Shown: in pieces, positions 48,415 through 57,948 of the stretch | Layout: the number at the start of each line of letters is the position of its first letter | Position numbering within the stretch: the stretch's first letter is position 1 | Origin: Pseudomonas putida | GTDB lineage: Bacteria; Pseudomonadota; Gammaproteobacteria; Pseudomonadales; Pseudomonadaceae | Direction: 5' to 3' | Length of the DNA: 64,000 nucleotides | Assembly: GCA_041071465.1 (NCBI GenBank) | Contig: CP163498.1 | Span: 4,792,001-4,856,000, forward strand | Made by a program: the position numbers and the translations under genes | The notes under the pieces: generated by a model | The model's database searches: none | Seen by the model: the letters and a program-made list of their open reading frames with translations, nothing else | What the model was told of the DNA's origin: nothing

Positions 48415-48945
48415 GTGAACAGAGTATTGGTAGTCGATGACGAACAGACTCTTGCGCAGAACCTGCAAGCGTACCTGCAGGCGCAAGGCCTGGAAGTTCA
48501 TGTTGCCCACGACGGTGCCAGTGGTATCGAACAGGCTGAAAGCCTGGCACCGCAAGTAGTTGTGCTGGATTACCGCTTGCCCGACATGGAGGGTTTTCAG
48601 GTTCTGGAGGCTGTACGCAAGAACAGGCAATGCCACTTCGTGCTGATTACCGCCCATCCCACCGTCGAGGTGCGTGAGCGGGCCGCCGAACTGGGTGTGA
48701 GTCATGTCCTGTTCAAGCCGTTCCCACTGGTGGAACTGGCCCGTGCAATCTTCGACCTGATGGGCATCGAGCGCCGGCGCAGGGCCACGGACAACCCGGC
48801 AGAAGGGTTCGTCGAACGACGCCAGAACAGGAACGAATCGTTCCCCCTGCAGTTGTACGATGGAAGCTGGGTATTGGCCGACCGCCGCCGTAATGGCGTC
48901 AAGCCGCCAGGGCCCGACGACGATCAACTGCTCACAGGGGAATAG
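48415..48945 (+). CDS. Response regulator with short C-terminal tail
   Basis: 176 aa from GTG 48415 (MNRVLVVDDE); a TTG at 48412 is equally close to the AGGAG at 48401-48405. The receiver domain has the acidic pocket VVDDE, phosphoacceptor Asp in VLDYRLPD, a Thr (LITAHPT) and Lys in LFKPFP. No output domain is recognisable in the last ~55 residues (basic, RRRR, then acidic). No histidine kinase is adjacent. It lies between the oxidase cluster and the secretion locus and could serve either. Confidence 0.88.
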   Translation: MNRVLVVDDEQTLAQNLQAYLQAQGLEVHVAHDGASGIEQAESLAPQVVVLDYRLPDMEGFQVLEAVRKNRQCHFVLITAHPTVEVRERAAELGVSHVLFKPFPLVELARAIFDLMGIERRRRATDNPAEGFVERRQNRNESFPLQLYDGSWVLADRRRNGVKPPGPDDDQLLTGE

Positions 48946-49005
48946 CGGCGCCCGCACCCCTGGCCGAGCCAGCCTGCGACGCGCCCCTGAGCGGAGTCGC
49001 AGGCC

Positions 49006-50679
49006 ATGTCAGAAGCATTCGATGCAGCAGTATCAGCCTACCCCCGCGACCTGTTGGCCCAAGCCCGCCTGCAAGCCAGTGATGAGCGCCTGCTCAATTG
49101 CCTGGAACGCCTGGCCTGCGACACCCCCGATACCTTCACCCGCCGCCTGGGCCTGACCCTGCACTACCCGGTACTGGACAGCCACACCCTGCTGGCCAGC
49201 AACCCACGCTTCGACAAGGTGTCCCTGGCCCAGTGCCTGAAGCGCGAATTCGTGCTGATCGAGCAAAACGGCCAGTTGCTGGGCGTGTTCGCCGACCCCT
49301 TCGACCACACCCGCCTGGCCTGGATCGACGATGTGCTGCAAGGCGCGCCGCTGTACCTGGCCCACGCCGCCGAACTGGCCACCTTTCTGGCCCGGCACGA
49401 AGAAAGCTTCCATGCAGTCGATGCCCTGGACCACGACCCCGAGGCCAGCAGCGAAAGCGACCCGCTGCAACGCCTGTCACTGGCCAGTATCAGCGAAGAC
49501 CAAAGCCGCGTGGTCAAACTGGTCAACTCCACCCTGTACGATGCGCTCAAGCTGCACGCCAGCGACATCCACCTGGGCATGACCGGCCAGGGCCTGACCA
49601 TCAAGTACCGTATCGACGGCGTGCTCAACGGTGCCGGCAAAGCCAGCGGCAGCGCCTTTGCCGACCAGGTGATTTCGCGGATCAAGGTCATGGCCGAGCT
49701 GGACATCGGCGAAAAGCGCGTACCTCAGGACGGGCGCTTCAAGGTCGCCGTGGGCGATCGGCAAATCGACTTTCGGGTGTCGATCATGCCCAGCATCTTC
49801 GGTGAGGACGCCGTACTGCGGGTGCTCGACAAGCAGGACTTGTCCGACCGGGTCAGCGGCGTGCAGTTGCAAGCCCTGGGCTTTGCCGACGAAACCCTGC
49901 GCGCCCTGCGCCGGCTGGCCGCCGAACCTTACGGCATGATCCTGGTGACCGGCCCCACCGGCAGCGGCAAGACCACCACCCTGTACGCCATGATCAGCGA
50001 GATCAACCACGGCGTGGACAAGATCATCACCATCGAAGACCCGGTCGAGTACCAACTGCCCGGCGTGCTGCAGATCCCGGTCAACGAGAAGAAGGGCCTG
50101 ACCTTCGCCCGTGGCCTGCGCTCGATCCTGCGCCATGACCCGGACAAGATCCTGGTTGGCGAAATCCGCGACCCCGACACCGCCCAGATTGCCGTGCAGT
50201 CGGCGCTCACCGGCCACCTGGTGTTCACCACCATCCACGCCAACAACGTATTCGACGTGATCGGCCGCTTCAGCCAGATGCAGGTCGACCCCTACAGCTT
50301 CGTTTCCGCGCTCAATGCAGTGCTGGCCCAGCGCTTGATTCGCCTGGCCTGCCCGCACTGCGCCACGGCCTGCGAACACGATGACGACACCCTGTATGGC
50401 TCGGGCCTGACCCGCGAGGCCGTAGCCGGTTGGACCTTCGTGCGCGCCCAGGGCTGCGGCCAATGCCGGGGCAGTGGCTACCGCGGCCGCAGCGCCATTG
50501 CCGAACTGCTGCACCTGGACGACGACCTGCGGCAAATGATCGTGGAGCGCCGCCCCCTGGCGCAAATCAAGACGCTTGCCTGCCAGCGCGGCCTGCGCCT
50601 GCTGCGGGCCTCGGCCCTGGACCTGGTCCGCGATGGCCGTACCACCCTTGAGGAGATCAACCGTGTCACATTCATCTGA
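49006..50679 (+). CDS. gspE: Type II secretion / type IV pilus assembly ATPase (GspE/PilB family)
   Basis: 557 aa. An N-terminal GspE/MshE domain is followed by the secretion ATPase core with Walker A GPTGSGKTTT (~318), the Asp box IITIEDPVEYQ, Walker B ILVGEIRD and the His box TTIHANN. A four-Cys zinc motif (CPHC...CGQC) near the C-terminus is intact. It powers assembly of the pseudopilus encoded downstream. The next gene starts inside its last codons. Confidence 0.93.
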   Translation: MSEAFDAAVSAYPRDLLAQARLQASDERLLNCLERLACDTPDTFTRRLGLTLHYPVLDSHTLLASNPRFDKVSLAQCLKREFVLIEQNGQLLGVFADPFDHTRLAWIDDVLQGAPLYLAHAAELATFLARHEESFHAVDALDHDPEASSESDPLQRLSLASISEDQSRVVKLVNSTLYDALKLHASDIHLGMTGQGLTIKYRIDGVLNGAGKASGSAFADQVISRIKVMAELDIGEKRVPQDGRFKVAVGDRQIDFRVSIMPSIFGEDAVLRVLDKQDLSDRVSGVQLQALGFADETLRALRRLAAEPYGMILVTGPTGSGKTTTLYAMISEINHGVDKIITIEDPVEYQLPGVLQIPVNEKKGLTFARGLRSILRHDPDKILVGEIRDPDTAQIAVQSALTGHLVFTTIHANNVFDVIGRFSQMQVDPYSFVSALNAVLAQRLIRLACPHCATACEHDDDTLYGSGLTREAVAGWTFVRAQGCGQCRGSGYRGRSAIAELLHLDDDLRQMIVERRPLAQIKTLACQRGLRLLRASALDLVRDGRTTLEEINRVTFI

Positions 50680-51442
50680 TCGTTTCTGCGCTGTATTGGG
50701 CGCCGAGGGTGTCGGCCTGGGTCGCTGGCACAATAACCACCACCAATGGCTGGGTAGCCGTGAGTTCAGCTGCGATGCCGCCCAACCGGCCTGGGCAGCC
50801 GCCGTCGATGCACTGGCCGCGCTGCTGGCCGAGCATGCCGTACGTGGCGCCCAGTTGCGGGTATTGCTGTCGGCCCGCTACAGCCGCTTCTGCCTGGTGC
50901 CCTGGAGCGATGCCATCGGCCACCCCCGCGAACTGGATGCCTATGCCCGGGCCTGCTTCGAAAACCTCTACGGGCAGCCCTTGGACGACTGGCGCATCGT
51001 GCTGTCGCCTGAGCCTGCCGGTGCTGCCCGCATCGCCACGGCGCTGCCCGAAGCCCTGCTGCAACGGCTTCAGGCGCTGGGCCGGGAAAGCCGCCTGAAC
51101 CTGCGTTCGGTGCAGCCGTACCTGATGGCCGCCTACAACCGTTGCTCGCCGCAGCTGGAGCAAGGCGACTTCCTGTTCGTGCTGGCCGAACCGCGCCGCA
51201 GCGTGCTGCTGCTGGCTGCAGGTGGGGCCTGGCAGCAAGTGCTGGCGCAAGGTTGTGCCGACAGTGACCAGGCCCTGCAAGCGCTGATCGAGCGCACCTG
51301 CGAGCTGTACGGCGAGCACCTGCCACGGGTGTACCTGCATGCCCCAGGCCGGGGCGACGTGCCGCAACTGGCGGCGGTGCAGCTGTGCCAGCCGGCCAGC
51401 GAAGCCGACCCGCTGTGCGCCATGTGGCGGGCGGTGGCCTGA
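50663..51442 (+). CDS. Cytoplasmic protein in the GspL/PilM position
   Basis: 259 aa from GTG 50663, with GAGGAG 7 nt upstream; it overlaps gspE by 17 nt. It is soluble and alpha/beta. LRVLLSARYSRFCLVPW and SRLNLRSVQPYLMAAYN resemble the actin-like fold of GspL/PilM, which anchors the ATPase to the inner-membrane platform. Similarity is weak, so the assignment rests mainly on gene order before PilN- and PilO-like genes. Confidence 0.7.
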   Translation: MSHSSDRFCAVLGAEGVGLGRWHNNHHQWLGSREFSCDAAQPAWAAAVDALAALLAEHAVRGAQLRVLLSARYSRFCLVPWSDAIGHPRELDAYARACFENLYGQPLDDWRIVLSPEPAGAARIATALPEALLQRLQALGRESRLNLRSVQPYLMAAYNRCSPQLEQGDFLFVLAEPRRSVLLLAAGGAWQQVLAQGCADSDQALQALIERTCELYGEHLPRVYLHAPGRGDVPQLAAVQLCQPASEADPLCAMWRAVA

Positions 51443-51443
51443 C

Positions 51444-51986
51444 ATGCGCCGCCTCGACCTGGAATTCCAGCCCCGGCGCACCAGCCCTTTGGCCTGGTCG
51501 CTGCTTGCTCTGGGCAGCGCCGTGGTCGTAGGCCTGGTGCTGCTGCAACACAGCTTGCAGGCCGAGCAGGTCGACCTGGAGGCCAGCGTGCACAGCCTTG
51601 AGCTGCAACTGGGCCGCCGTCCGGCCACCGTAGCGCCACAAAACAGCGCTGCCAGCCGCGAGCAAGCCGAGCGTCTGGCACAGATGCGCAGTGTGTCGCA
51701 GCAACTGCAACGCCCCTGGCAGCAGCTGTTCGCCATGCTCGAAGCCATGCCCCAGGACGATGTCGCGTTGCTTGGCCTGACCCCGGATGCACGCAAGGGC
51801 CAGGTGCGCATTGCCGCCGAGGCACGCAACCTCGAAGCGATGCTGCAGTACCACCAGCGCCTGGAAGCCAGTGACGAGCTAAGCGATGTATCGCTGCTCA
51901 ACCACGAGGTGCTGGCCGCACAGCCTGAGCACCCCGTGCGCTTCACCCTCACCGCCACTTGGGAGACCGGCCATGCGCGCCCTTGA
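51444..51986 (+). CDS. PilN-like inner-membrane protein
   Basis: 180 aa. A short cytoplasmic start (MRRLDLEFQPRR) leads to one transmembrane helix (LAWSLLALGSAVVVGLVLL), a coiled-coil and a small ferredoxin-like domain, as in PilN/GspL C-terminal halves. It follows the PilM-like gene by 1 nt and overlaps the PilO-like gene by 14 nt. Confidence 0.8.
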   Translation: MRRLDLEFQPRRTSPLAWSLLALGSAVVVGLVLLQHSLQAEQVDLEASVHSLELQLGRRPATVAPQNSAASREQAERLAQMRSVSQQLQRPWQQLFAMLEAMPQDDVALLGLTPDARKGQVRIAAEARNLEAMLQYHQRLEASDELSDVSLLNHEVLAAQPEHPVRFTLTATWETGHARP

Positions 51987-52535
51987 ATCGCTGAACAGCC
52001 TGATCCTCCAGGAGCGCCTGCGCAGTGTCGGCCCGGTCGGCCTGGCGGCGGTGGCCGTAGGCCTGCTGGCCATTGGTGTGGCCTGTGCCGGGGTGCTGCC
52101 GCAATGGCAGGACGTGCGCGAACTGCGCGCCACCGAAGCGGACGCCAGCGTGCAGGTAGGGCGGGTCAAGCGGGAGAGCTGAAAATTGCCGTCAAACCCG
52201 AACAGCAGGCCCTGGACAGCCTGCGTCAGCAACTGCCGGGGCAGCCCCAGGCCAGCGAGCTGATCGAGCGCCTGTATCACCTGGCCAGCGCCGAGCACAT
52301 CAGCCTGGCCCGTGGTGAGTACGCCCTGGGCATCGACCCCAAGACCCAGCTGGCGCGCTACCAGATCGTGCTGCCGGTGCGCGGCAGCTATCCGCAGATT
52401 CGCGGCTTCCTCAAGGGCCTGCTCAAGCAACTGCCGACCCTGGTGCTGGAAGACCTCGAGCTGCAACGCAAACGCATTGGCGACAGCGAGCTCAATGCCC
52501 GCCTGCGCATGACCCTTTACCTGTCGAGGTCGTGA
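51973..52535 (+). CDS. PilO/GspM-like protein, frameshifted in this sequence
   Basis: About 187 aa in full: a single N-terminal membrane helix (VGLAAVAVGLLAIGVACAGVLP), a coiled-coil and a ferredoxin-like domain (PVRGSYPQIRGFLKGLLKQLP). One extra G in the GGG at 52172-52174 turns VKRES-stop into VKRGELKIAVKPEQQ and restores the frame to the stop at 52535. It belongs to the PilN-O platform pair. Confidence 0.8.
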
Positions 52536-53044
52536 TGAACACTCAACGTGCAGTCATCTGGGCCGGTTTCCTCGGCGTGAGCGCAGCGCTGGCCTGGGCA
52601 CCCGGCCATTGGTTCGGCCAAGAAGACGCGCTGGCCCCGGTCGCCGGCAAGCCAGCTCCCACAGAGACTGCGGGCAGCGCCGCTTCTGCGGGTGCGGCTT
52701 TGGCCGCGAAAGGGCCGGACCAGGCCTCCAGAGACCTGTTCCCCACCCAGCAGTGGACCAAGCCCAAAGCCCTGGCCACCGTCACCGAACAACCCGTGGT
52801 TGCCGCGCCAGCAGTAGTGCCAGCGCCAACCGCTCCGGCACTGCCATTCGAATTCATCGGCCGCATGGGTGACCGCGACGACCTGCAGATCTTCTTGCAG
52901 AGCGGCGAAAAACTCTACGTCGTGCGCCAAGGCGACGTGATCGAAGACACCTATCGCCTCGATCGGGTTTCGGCCAGTGAGCTGAGCCTGGTCTACCTGC
53001 CTTTGCACCAGTCGCAGACCTTGTCTGTCGGGAGCGCACCATGA
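52535..53044 (+). CDS. PilP/GspC-like periplasmic linker protein
   Basis: 169 aa. One N-terminal membrane helix (VIWAGFLGVSAALAWAPG) is followed by a Pro/Ala-rich linker and a small beta domain FEFIGRMGDRDDLQIFLQSGEKLYVVRQGD, the homology region that contacts the secretin in GspC and PilP. A REP-like sequence (52641-52664) is read in frame within the linker (VAGKPAPTE). GAGG precedes the ATG; overlaps the secretin gene by 4 nt. Confidence 0.82.
   Translation: MNTQRAVIWAGFLGVSAALAWAPGHWFGQEDALAPVAGKPAPTETAGSAASAGAALAAKGPDQASRDLFPTQQWTKPKALATVTEQPVVAAPAVVPAPTAPALPFEFIGRMGDRDDLQIFLQSGEKLYVVRQGDVIEDTYRLDRVSASELSLVYLPLHQSQTLSVGSAP
52641..52664. repeat. REP-like sequence inside the GspC/PilP-like gene
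   Basis: TCGCCGGCAAGCCAGCTCCC then ACAG matches the antisense half of the common P. putida REP (CGCCGGCAAGCCGGCTCCCAC) apart from one base, and lies in frame in coding sequence. Confidence 0.55.
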
Positions 53045-54905
53045 AGTCGTCGAAGCTGTGCAAGCCTGCTCCGTTCCTGCTCGTGGCGCTGTGCGTGGCC
53101 ATTGCCGGCTGCGGTACCAGCGCGGTACGCAAGGACAGCGACCAGTTGATGAAAGAGGGCCAGTACGAGGCCGGCATTGCTCGCCTGGAAGAAGCCCTGC
53201 GCGATGACCCACGCGACACCGAGCTGAACATCGCCCTGGCCCACAGCCGTCAGGCGGCAGTCGAGGCGCTGATCACCCAGGCCGACGCCGACCGCATCCG
53301 CCACGACTTCGCCAATGCCCGCATGGGCTATGGCCGGGTGCTGACCCTGGAGCCGAACAACCGCCGCGCCCAGGAAGGCATCCGCCAGCTGGAACTGATC
53401 CGCACCCTCGACGAGCGCGTGGCGCTGGGCCAGGCCGCGCTGCGCCAGGGCGACCTGTTCGGTGCCGAGCGCTACATGCGCGAAGTGCTGCGCCTGGACC
53501 CGCAGAACCAGAAGGGCATGACCCTGCGCAGCGACATCGAAAACGTCCAGGCGCGCACAGCACAGCCATACCCGCAGTTGCGCAGCAAGCTGGAGCGGCC
53601 GGTGACCCTGGAGTTTCGCGATGCCAACCTGAAGACCATCTTCGAGGTGCTGTCGCAGGTCGCCGGCATCAACTTCATTTTCGACAAGGACCTGCGCCCG
53701 GACATGAAAGCCACCATCTTCGTGCGTGAAGTGCGCATCGAAGACGCCGTGGCCCTGCTGCTGGAGCAGAACCAGCTGCGCCAGAAGATCGTCAACGACA
53801 ACACCGTGATGGTCTACCCCGACTCGCCACAGAAGACCAAGGACTACCAGGAACTGGTCATGCGCACGTTCTACCTGACCAGCATCGACGCCAACACCGC
53901 GCTGAACATGGTCAAGACCATGCTCAAGACCCGCGACGTGTTCGTCGACGAGCGCCTCAATACCCTGACCATGCGCGACACCCCGGATGCCGTGCGCATG
54001 GCCGAGAAGCTGCTGCAATCGCAGGACCAGTCCAACCCCGAGGTGGTGCTGGAGGTGGAGGTGATGGAAGTGGCCACCTCGCGCATCCTCGACCTCGGCC
54101 TGCAATGGCCCAACACCTTCGGCGTGCTGAGCAACGACGGCAAACCGGTCAGCGTGCTCGACCAGCTCAAGGGCATCGACTCCAGCCGCATCAGCATCTC
54201 GCCGGCGCCGCAGGCCAAGATCAACGCTTCGGACAAGGACATCAACACCCTGGCCAGCCCGGTGATCCGCGTCAGTAACCGCGAGCAGGCACGCATCCAC
54301 ATCGGCCAGCGGGTGCCGATCATAAGCGCCACCTCGGTGCCGTCCACCCAGGGCCCGGTGATCACCGAAAGCGTCACCTACCTGGACGTCGGTTTGAAGC
54401 TTGAAGTACAGCCCACCGTGCACTTGAACAACGAAGTGGCGATCAAGGTGGCGCTGGAAGTGAGCAACGCCACGCCGTTGGAAGCCACCCGCCAGGGCAC
54501 CATTCCGGTCCAGGTCGACACCCGCAACGCGCAGACCAGCCTGCGCCTGCACGATGGCGAAACCCAGGTACTGGCAGGCCTGGTGCGCAATGACCACAAC
54601 GCCAGCGGCAACAAAATCCCGGGCTTGGCGACATCCCCGGCCTGGGCCGGCTGTTCGGCAGCAACAAGGACGACATGAGCAAGAGCGAGCTGGTGCTGGC
54701 GATCACCCCGCGCATCGTGCGCAACCTGCCGTACCAGAGCCCGTCGGACATGGAGTTCTCCACCGGCACCGAGTCGGCCATGCAGGTACGCCAGATGGCC
54801 CCGCTGCCACCAATGGACGTGCCTGGCAATGCGCCAACCACCGACGCACCGGTCGTGGACAGCCAAATGGCGGTCGCCCCGGTCAACGGGAGCCCACGGC
54901 CATGA
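53041..54905 (+). CDS. gspD: Secretin (GspD/PilQ/MshL family), frameshifted in this sequence
   Basis: About 621 aa in full. A lipoprotein signal (AIAGCG) precedes TPR-like repeats (residues ~25-165), an STN/N0 domain (VTLEFRDANLKTIFEVLSQVAG), an N-domain and the secretin barrel with VPIISATSVPSTQGPV. One extra G at 54627-54628 changes LATSPAWAG to LGDIPGLGRLFGSNKDD, the conserved secretin C-terminal motif, and continues to 54905. TPR-containing lipoprotein secretins of this type resemble MshL more than classical GspD. Overlaps the first pseudopilin by 4 nt. Confidence 0.9.
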
Positions 54906-55381
54906 AAACCCGGCGCCGTATGCACGGCTTCAGCCTGATCGAGGTGGTGCTGACCCTGGCACTGCTCGGGCTGCTGGCCAGCATGGCCGCGCCGCTGACC
55001 GAAACCGTGGTGCGCCGTGGCAAGGAGCAGCAACTGCGCGAGGCGCTGTACCAGATTCGCGATGCCATCGACGCCTACAAGCGGGCCTTCGACGCCGGCT
55101 ACATCGAGAAACGCCTGGATGCCAGCGGCTACCCGCCGAACTTGCAGGTACTGGTGGATGGCGTGCGCGATGTGCGCAGTGCCAAGGGCGCCAAGTTCTA
55201 CTTCCTGCGGCGCATCCCGCACGACCCGCTGGTGGCGGCCAAGGATGAAGACGAAGGCGGCTGGGGCCTGCGCGCCTACGACAGCAGCCCCGACAACCCG
55301 CGCGAAGGCGAAGACGTGTTCGACGTGTACTCCAGGGCTCGAGGCAAAGGCCTCAACAGCATCCCTTACGGGCAATGGTGA
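54902..55381 (+). CDS. Pseudopilin 1 (GspG-like)
   Basis: 159 aa. The prepilin motif G|FSLIEV (Glu at +5) precedes a 20-residue hydrophobic helix, and a GspG-like C-terminal domain ends GLNSIPYGQW. It needs a prepilin peptidase (not in the window). First of three pseudopilin genes. Confidence 0.88.
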   Translation: MKTRRRMHGFSLIEVVLTLALLGLLASMAAPLTETVVRRGKEQQLREALYQIRDAIDAYKRAFDAGYIEKRLDASGYPPNLQVLVDGVRDVRSAKGAKFYFLRRIPHDPLVAAKDEDEGGWGLRAYDSSPDNPREGEDVFDVYSRARGKGLNSIPYGQW

Positions 55382-55386
55382 CAGCC

Positions 55387-55761
55387 ATGAAACGCAGCAA
55401 AGGCTTCACCCTGATCGAACTGCTGGTGGTCATGGCGATCATCGCCACGCTGATGACCATCGCCATGCCGCGCTATTTCAACAGCCTGGAAAGCTCCCGC
55501 GAGGCCACCCTGCGCCAGAGCCTGGCGGTGCTGCGCGAGTCATTGGACCACTACTACGGCGACACCGGCCATTACCCGGACTCGCTGGAGCAACTGGTGG
55601 AGCAACGCTACCTGCGCAACACCCCGGTCGACCCGATTACCGAACGCAGCGATGCCTGGCAGTTGGTGCCACCACCCGAAGGCGTGGCCGGCGGCGTGGC
55701 CGATATCAAGAGCGGTGCCACAGGGAGGGCGCGTGATGGCAGCCTCTTCGCTGAATGGTAA
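55387..55761 (+). CDS. Pseudopilin 2 (GspG-like major)
   Basis: 124 aa from ATG 55387. The prepilin motif is G|FTLIELLVVMAIIATL with Glu +5, and GHYPDSLEQLVEQRYLRNTPVDPIT is the GspG calcium-loop region. The best candidate for the major pseudopilin. Overlaps the third pseudopilin by 26 nt. Confidence 0.88.
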   Translation: MKRSKGFTLIELLVVMAIIATLMTIAMPRYFNSLESSREATLRQSLAVLRESLDHYYGDTGHYPDSLEQLVEQRYLRNTPVDPITERSDAWQLVPPPEGVAGGVADIKSGATGRARDGSLFAEW

Positions 55762-56263
55762 GGCCCAAAGCGGCTTCACCTACCTGGGCGTGCTGCTGCT
55801 GATTGCGGTCAGCAGCGTGGCACTGGCCGCTACCGGCACGATCTGGGCCAGCGCCGCCCAGCGTGACCGCGAACGCCAACTGCTGTGGGTGGGCAGCCAG
55901 TACGCCCAGGCCTTGCGCAGCTACTATCGCGCCTCGCCGGGTTTGGCCCAGTACCCGCAGGACTTGGCCGACCTGTTGCAGGACAACCGTTTCCCCCAGG
56001 CCAGGCGGCACATTCGCAGGCTGTACCCCGACCCCATCACCAACAGCGACGAGTGGGGCCTGCTGCGCTCGATCGACGGCCGCATCACCGGCGTGCACAG
56101 CCGTTCGGACGCCACCCCATTCAAACGCAGTGGCTTCAGCGCCGAATGGACAGGCTTCGAGGGGTTGGAGCATTACAGCGACTGGCAGTTCGTCGCCGAG
56201 CAGGCCTTCAGCGAAAGTGCCGGCGGTGTGCAGACCCACAGCGGCCCGGGAGACACGCCATGA
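55736..56263 (+). CDS. Pseudopilin 3, atypical (no Glu+5)
   Basis: 175 aa from ATG 55736, preceded by GGGAGGG. The cleavage region G|FTYLGVLLLIAV has Gly where nearly all pilins have Glu at +5. In type II systems only the minor pseudopilin GspK normally lacks Glu+5, so this may be a tip subunit. YPDPITNSDEWGLLRSIDG resembles the C-terminal part of GspG-type proteins. Overlaps csgE by 4 nt. Confidence 0.82.
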   Translation: MAASSLNGKAQSGFTYLGVLLLIAVSSVALAATGTIWASAAQRDRERQLLWVGSQYAQALRSYYRASPGLAQYPQDLADLLQDNRFPQARRHIRRLYPDPITNSDEWGLLRSIDGRITGVHSRSDATPFKRSGFSAEWTGFEGLEHYSDWQFVAEQAFSESAGGVQTHSGPGDTP

Positions 56264-56652
56264 ACAGCCTGGCAGCGCTGTGCCTGAGCCTGCTGTTGCT
56301 GGCCACCTCGGCCAAGGCCGGTAATGAAGACGAGATGCAAGGCTTTATCGTCGACAACACCATCTCGCACATCGGCCACGACTTTTATTACTACTTCGCC
56401 GACCGCCTGCGCGCCACCAGCCGCCTGGACTTCAACCTGGTGGTACGCGAACGCCCCGATGCCCGCTGGGGCAGCCTGGTGACGGTGGAATTCGAGCGTG
56501 AGGTGATGTACCGCCGCTTCCTGCCACCAAACACCACCGAACTGAAAGACGAGGCCGTTGCCGCCGCCGACCTGGTCAAGCAGCAAATCATTCAACGCAA
56601 GCTGCAACGCCTGCTGCAGGACACCACCGACTTGGAGAGGGACGAGCTATGA
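56260..56652 (+). CDS. csgE: Curli secretion/assembly factor CsgE
   Basis: 130 aa with a signal peptide (LCLSLLLLATSAKA) and the CsgE motifs GFIVDNTISHIGHDFYYYFADRL and LVVRERPDARWGSLVTVE. CsgE caps the CsgG channel and delivers amyloid subunits. It overlaps both the last pseudopilin and csgF by 4 nt, so it is in one transcript with the secretion locus. Confidence 0.93.
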   Translation: MNSLAALCLSLLLLATSAKAGNEDEMQGFIVDNTISHIGHDFYYYFADRLRATSRLDFNLVVRERPDARWGSLVTVEFEREVMYRRFLPPNTTELKDEAVAAADLVKQQIIQRKLQRLLQDTTDLERDEL

Positions 56653-57062
56653 ACCACCGCATTCCACGTTGCATCGCCGCCTGCCTGCTGGCCAGCGCTT
56701 TTGCTGCCCAGGCCACCGAGCTGGTGTACACCCCGGTCAACCCGGCGTTTGGCGGCAACCCATTGAACGGCACCTGGCTGCTGAACAACGCCCAGGCGCA
56801 GAACGACTACGACGACCCCGATCTCAAGGACCGTGCCTCGGCCTTTACCGGCACCACAGCCCTGGAGCGCTTCAGCAACCAGCTGGAGTCGCGGATGTTG
56901 TCGCAGTTGCTGGACAACATCAGCAACGGCAGCACCGGCAGCATGGCGACCGATGCGTTTCTCATCGACGTCATCGACGATTCCGGGGCCTTGAGCATCA
57001 AGGTCACCGATCGCGCCACAGGAGAAATTTCGATCATTGAGGTCAGCGGCCTGAACCCCTGA
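56649..57062 (+). CDS. csgF: Curli assembly factor CsgF
   Basis: 137 aa with a signal peptide ending FAAQA and the CsgF motif LVYTPVNPAFGGNPLNGTWLLNNAQAQN; the N-terminus of the mature protein is the part that inserts in CsgG. CsgF couples secretion to nucleation at the surface. Followed by csgG after 34 nt. Confidence 0.94.
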   Translation: MNHRIPRCIAACLLASAFAAQATELVYTPVNPAFGGNPLNGTWLLNNAQAQNDYDDPDLKDRASAFTGTTALERFSNQLESRMLSQLLDNISNGSTGSMATDAFLIDVIDDSGALSIKVTDRATGEISIIEVSGLNP

Positions 57063-57096
57063 GAGGGAAGGGCTTTTATGTTGGGGAGAGAACACC

Positions 57097-57948
57097 ATGA
57101 ATCGTCTGCTGAGCACGCTGCTGATCCTCACCGCCCTTGGCCTGCAAACGGGTTGCAGCCTGCGCGAACCCATGTCGGCCGAACAGGACTCGGAAACCCC
57201 GACCCTGACCCCGCGGGCCTCGACTTACTACGACCTGATCAACATGCCACGCCCCAAAGGCCGGCTGATGGCCGTGGTTTACGGCTTCCGCGACCAGACC
57301 GGGCAGTACAAGCCGACCCCGGCCAGCTCGTTCTCCACCAGTGTCACCCAGGGTGCTGCCAGCATGCTGATGGACGCCCTGAGCGCCAGCGGCTGGTTCG
57401 TGGTGCTGGAGCGTGAAGGCCTGCAGAACCTGCTGACCGAACGCAAGATCATCCGGGCTTCGCAGAAAAAGCCTGATGTGGCGGAAAACATCATGGGCGA
57501 GTTGCCACCGCTGCAGGCCGCTAATCTGATGCTCGAAGGCGGCATCATTGCCTACGACACCAACGTACGCAGCGGCGGGGAGGGGGCTCGTTACCTGGGG
57601 ATAGACATCTCCCGCGAGTATCGGGTGGACCAGGTGACCGTGAACCTGCGTGCCGTTGACGTGCGCACCGGGCAGGTGTTGGCCAACGTGATGACCAGCA
57701 AGACCATCTACTCGGTTGGCCGCAGCGCCGGGGTGTTCAAGTTCATCGAGTTCAAGAAACTGCTGGAAGCCGAGGTGGGCTACACCACCAACGAACCGGC
57801 GCAGCTGTGCGTGCTGTCGGCGATCGAGGCGGCGGTGGGGCATTTGCTGGCGCAGGGGATCGAGCGGCGGTTGTGGCAGGTGGCCGGGGATGCGGGGGAT
57901 GGCAAGGCCACGGTGGACAAGTATTTGAGCCAGAATCAGCAGCCGTGA
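57097..57948 (+). CDS. csgG: Curli secretion channel CsgG
   Basis: 283 aa lipoprotein (lipobox LQTGC). The outer-membrane nonameric channel for curli subunits. Family features: LMAVVYGFRDQTGQYKP, ERKIIRASQ and ELPPLQAANLMLEGGIIAYD. GGGGAGAG precedes the ATG. Neither CsgA/CsgB nor CsgD is in the window. A decayed copy of its middle occurs at 59065-59208. Confidence 0.95.
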   Translation: MNRLLSTLLILTALGLQTGCSLREPMSAEQDSETPTLTPRASTYYDLINMPRPKGRLMAVVYGFRDQTGQYKPTPASSFSTSVTQGAASMLMDALSASGWFVVLEREGLQNLLTERKIIRASQKKPDVAENIMGELPPLQAANLMLEGGIIAYDTNVRSGGEGARYLGIDISREYRVDQVTVNLRAVDVRTGQVLANVMTSKTIYSVGRSAGVFKFIEFKKLLEAEVGYTTNEPAQLCVLSAIEAAVGHLLAQGIERRLWQVAGDAGDGKATVDKYLSQNQQP

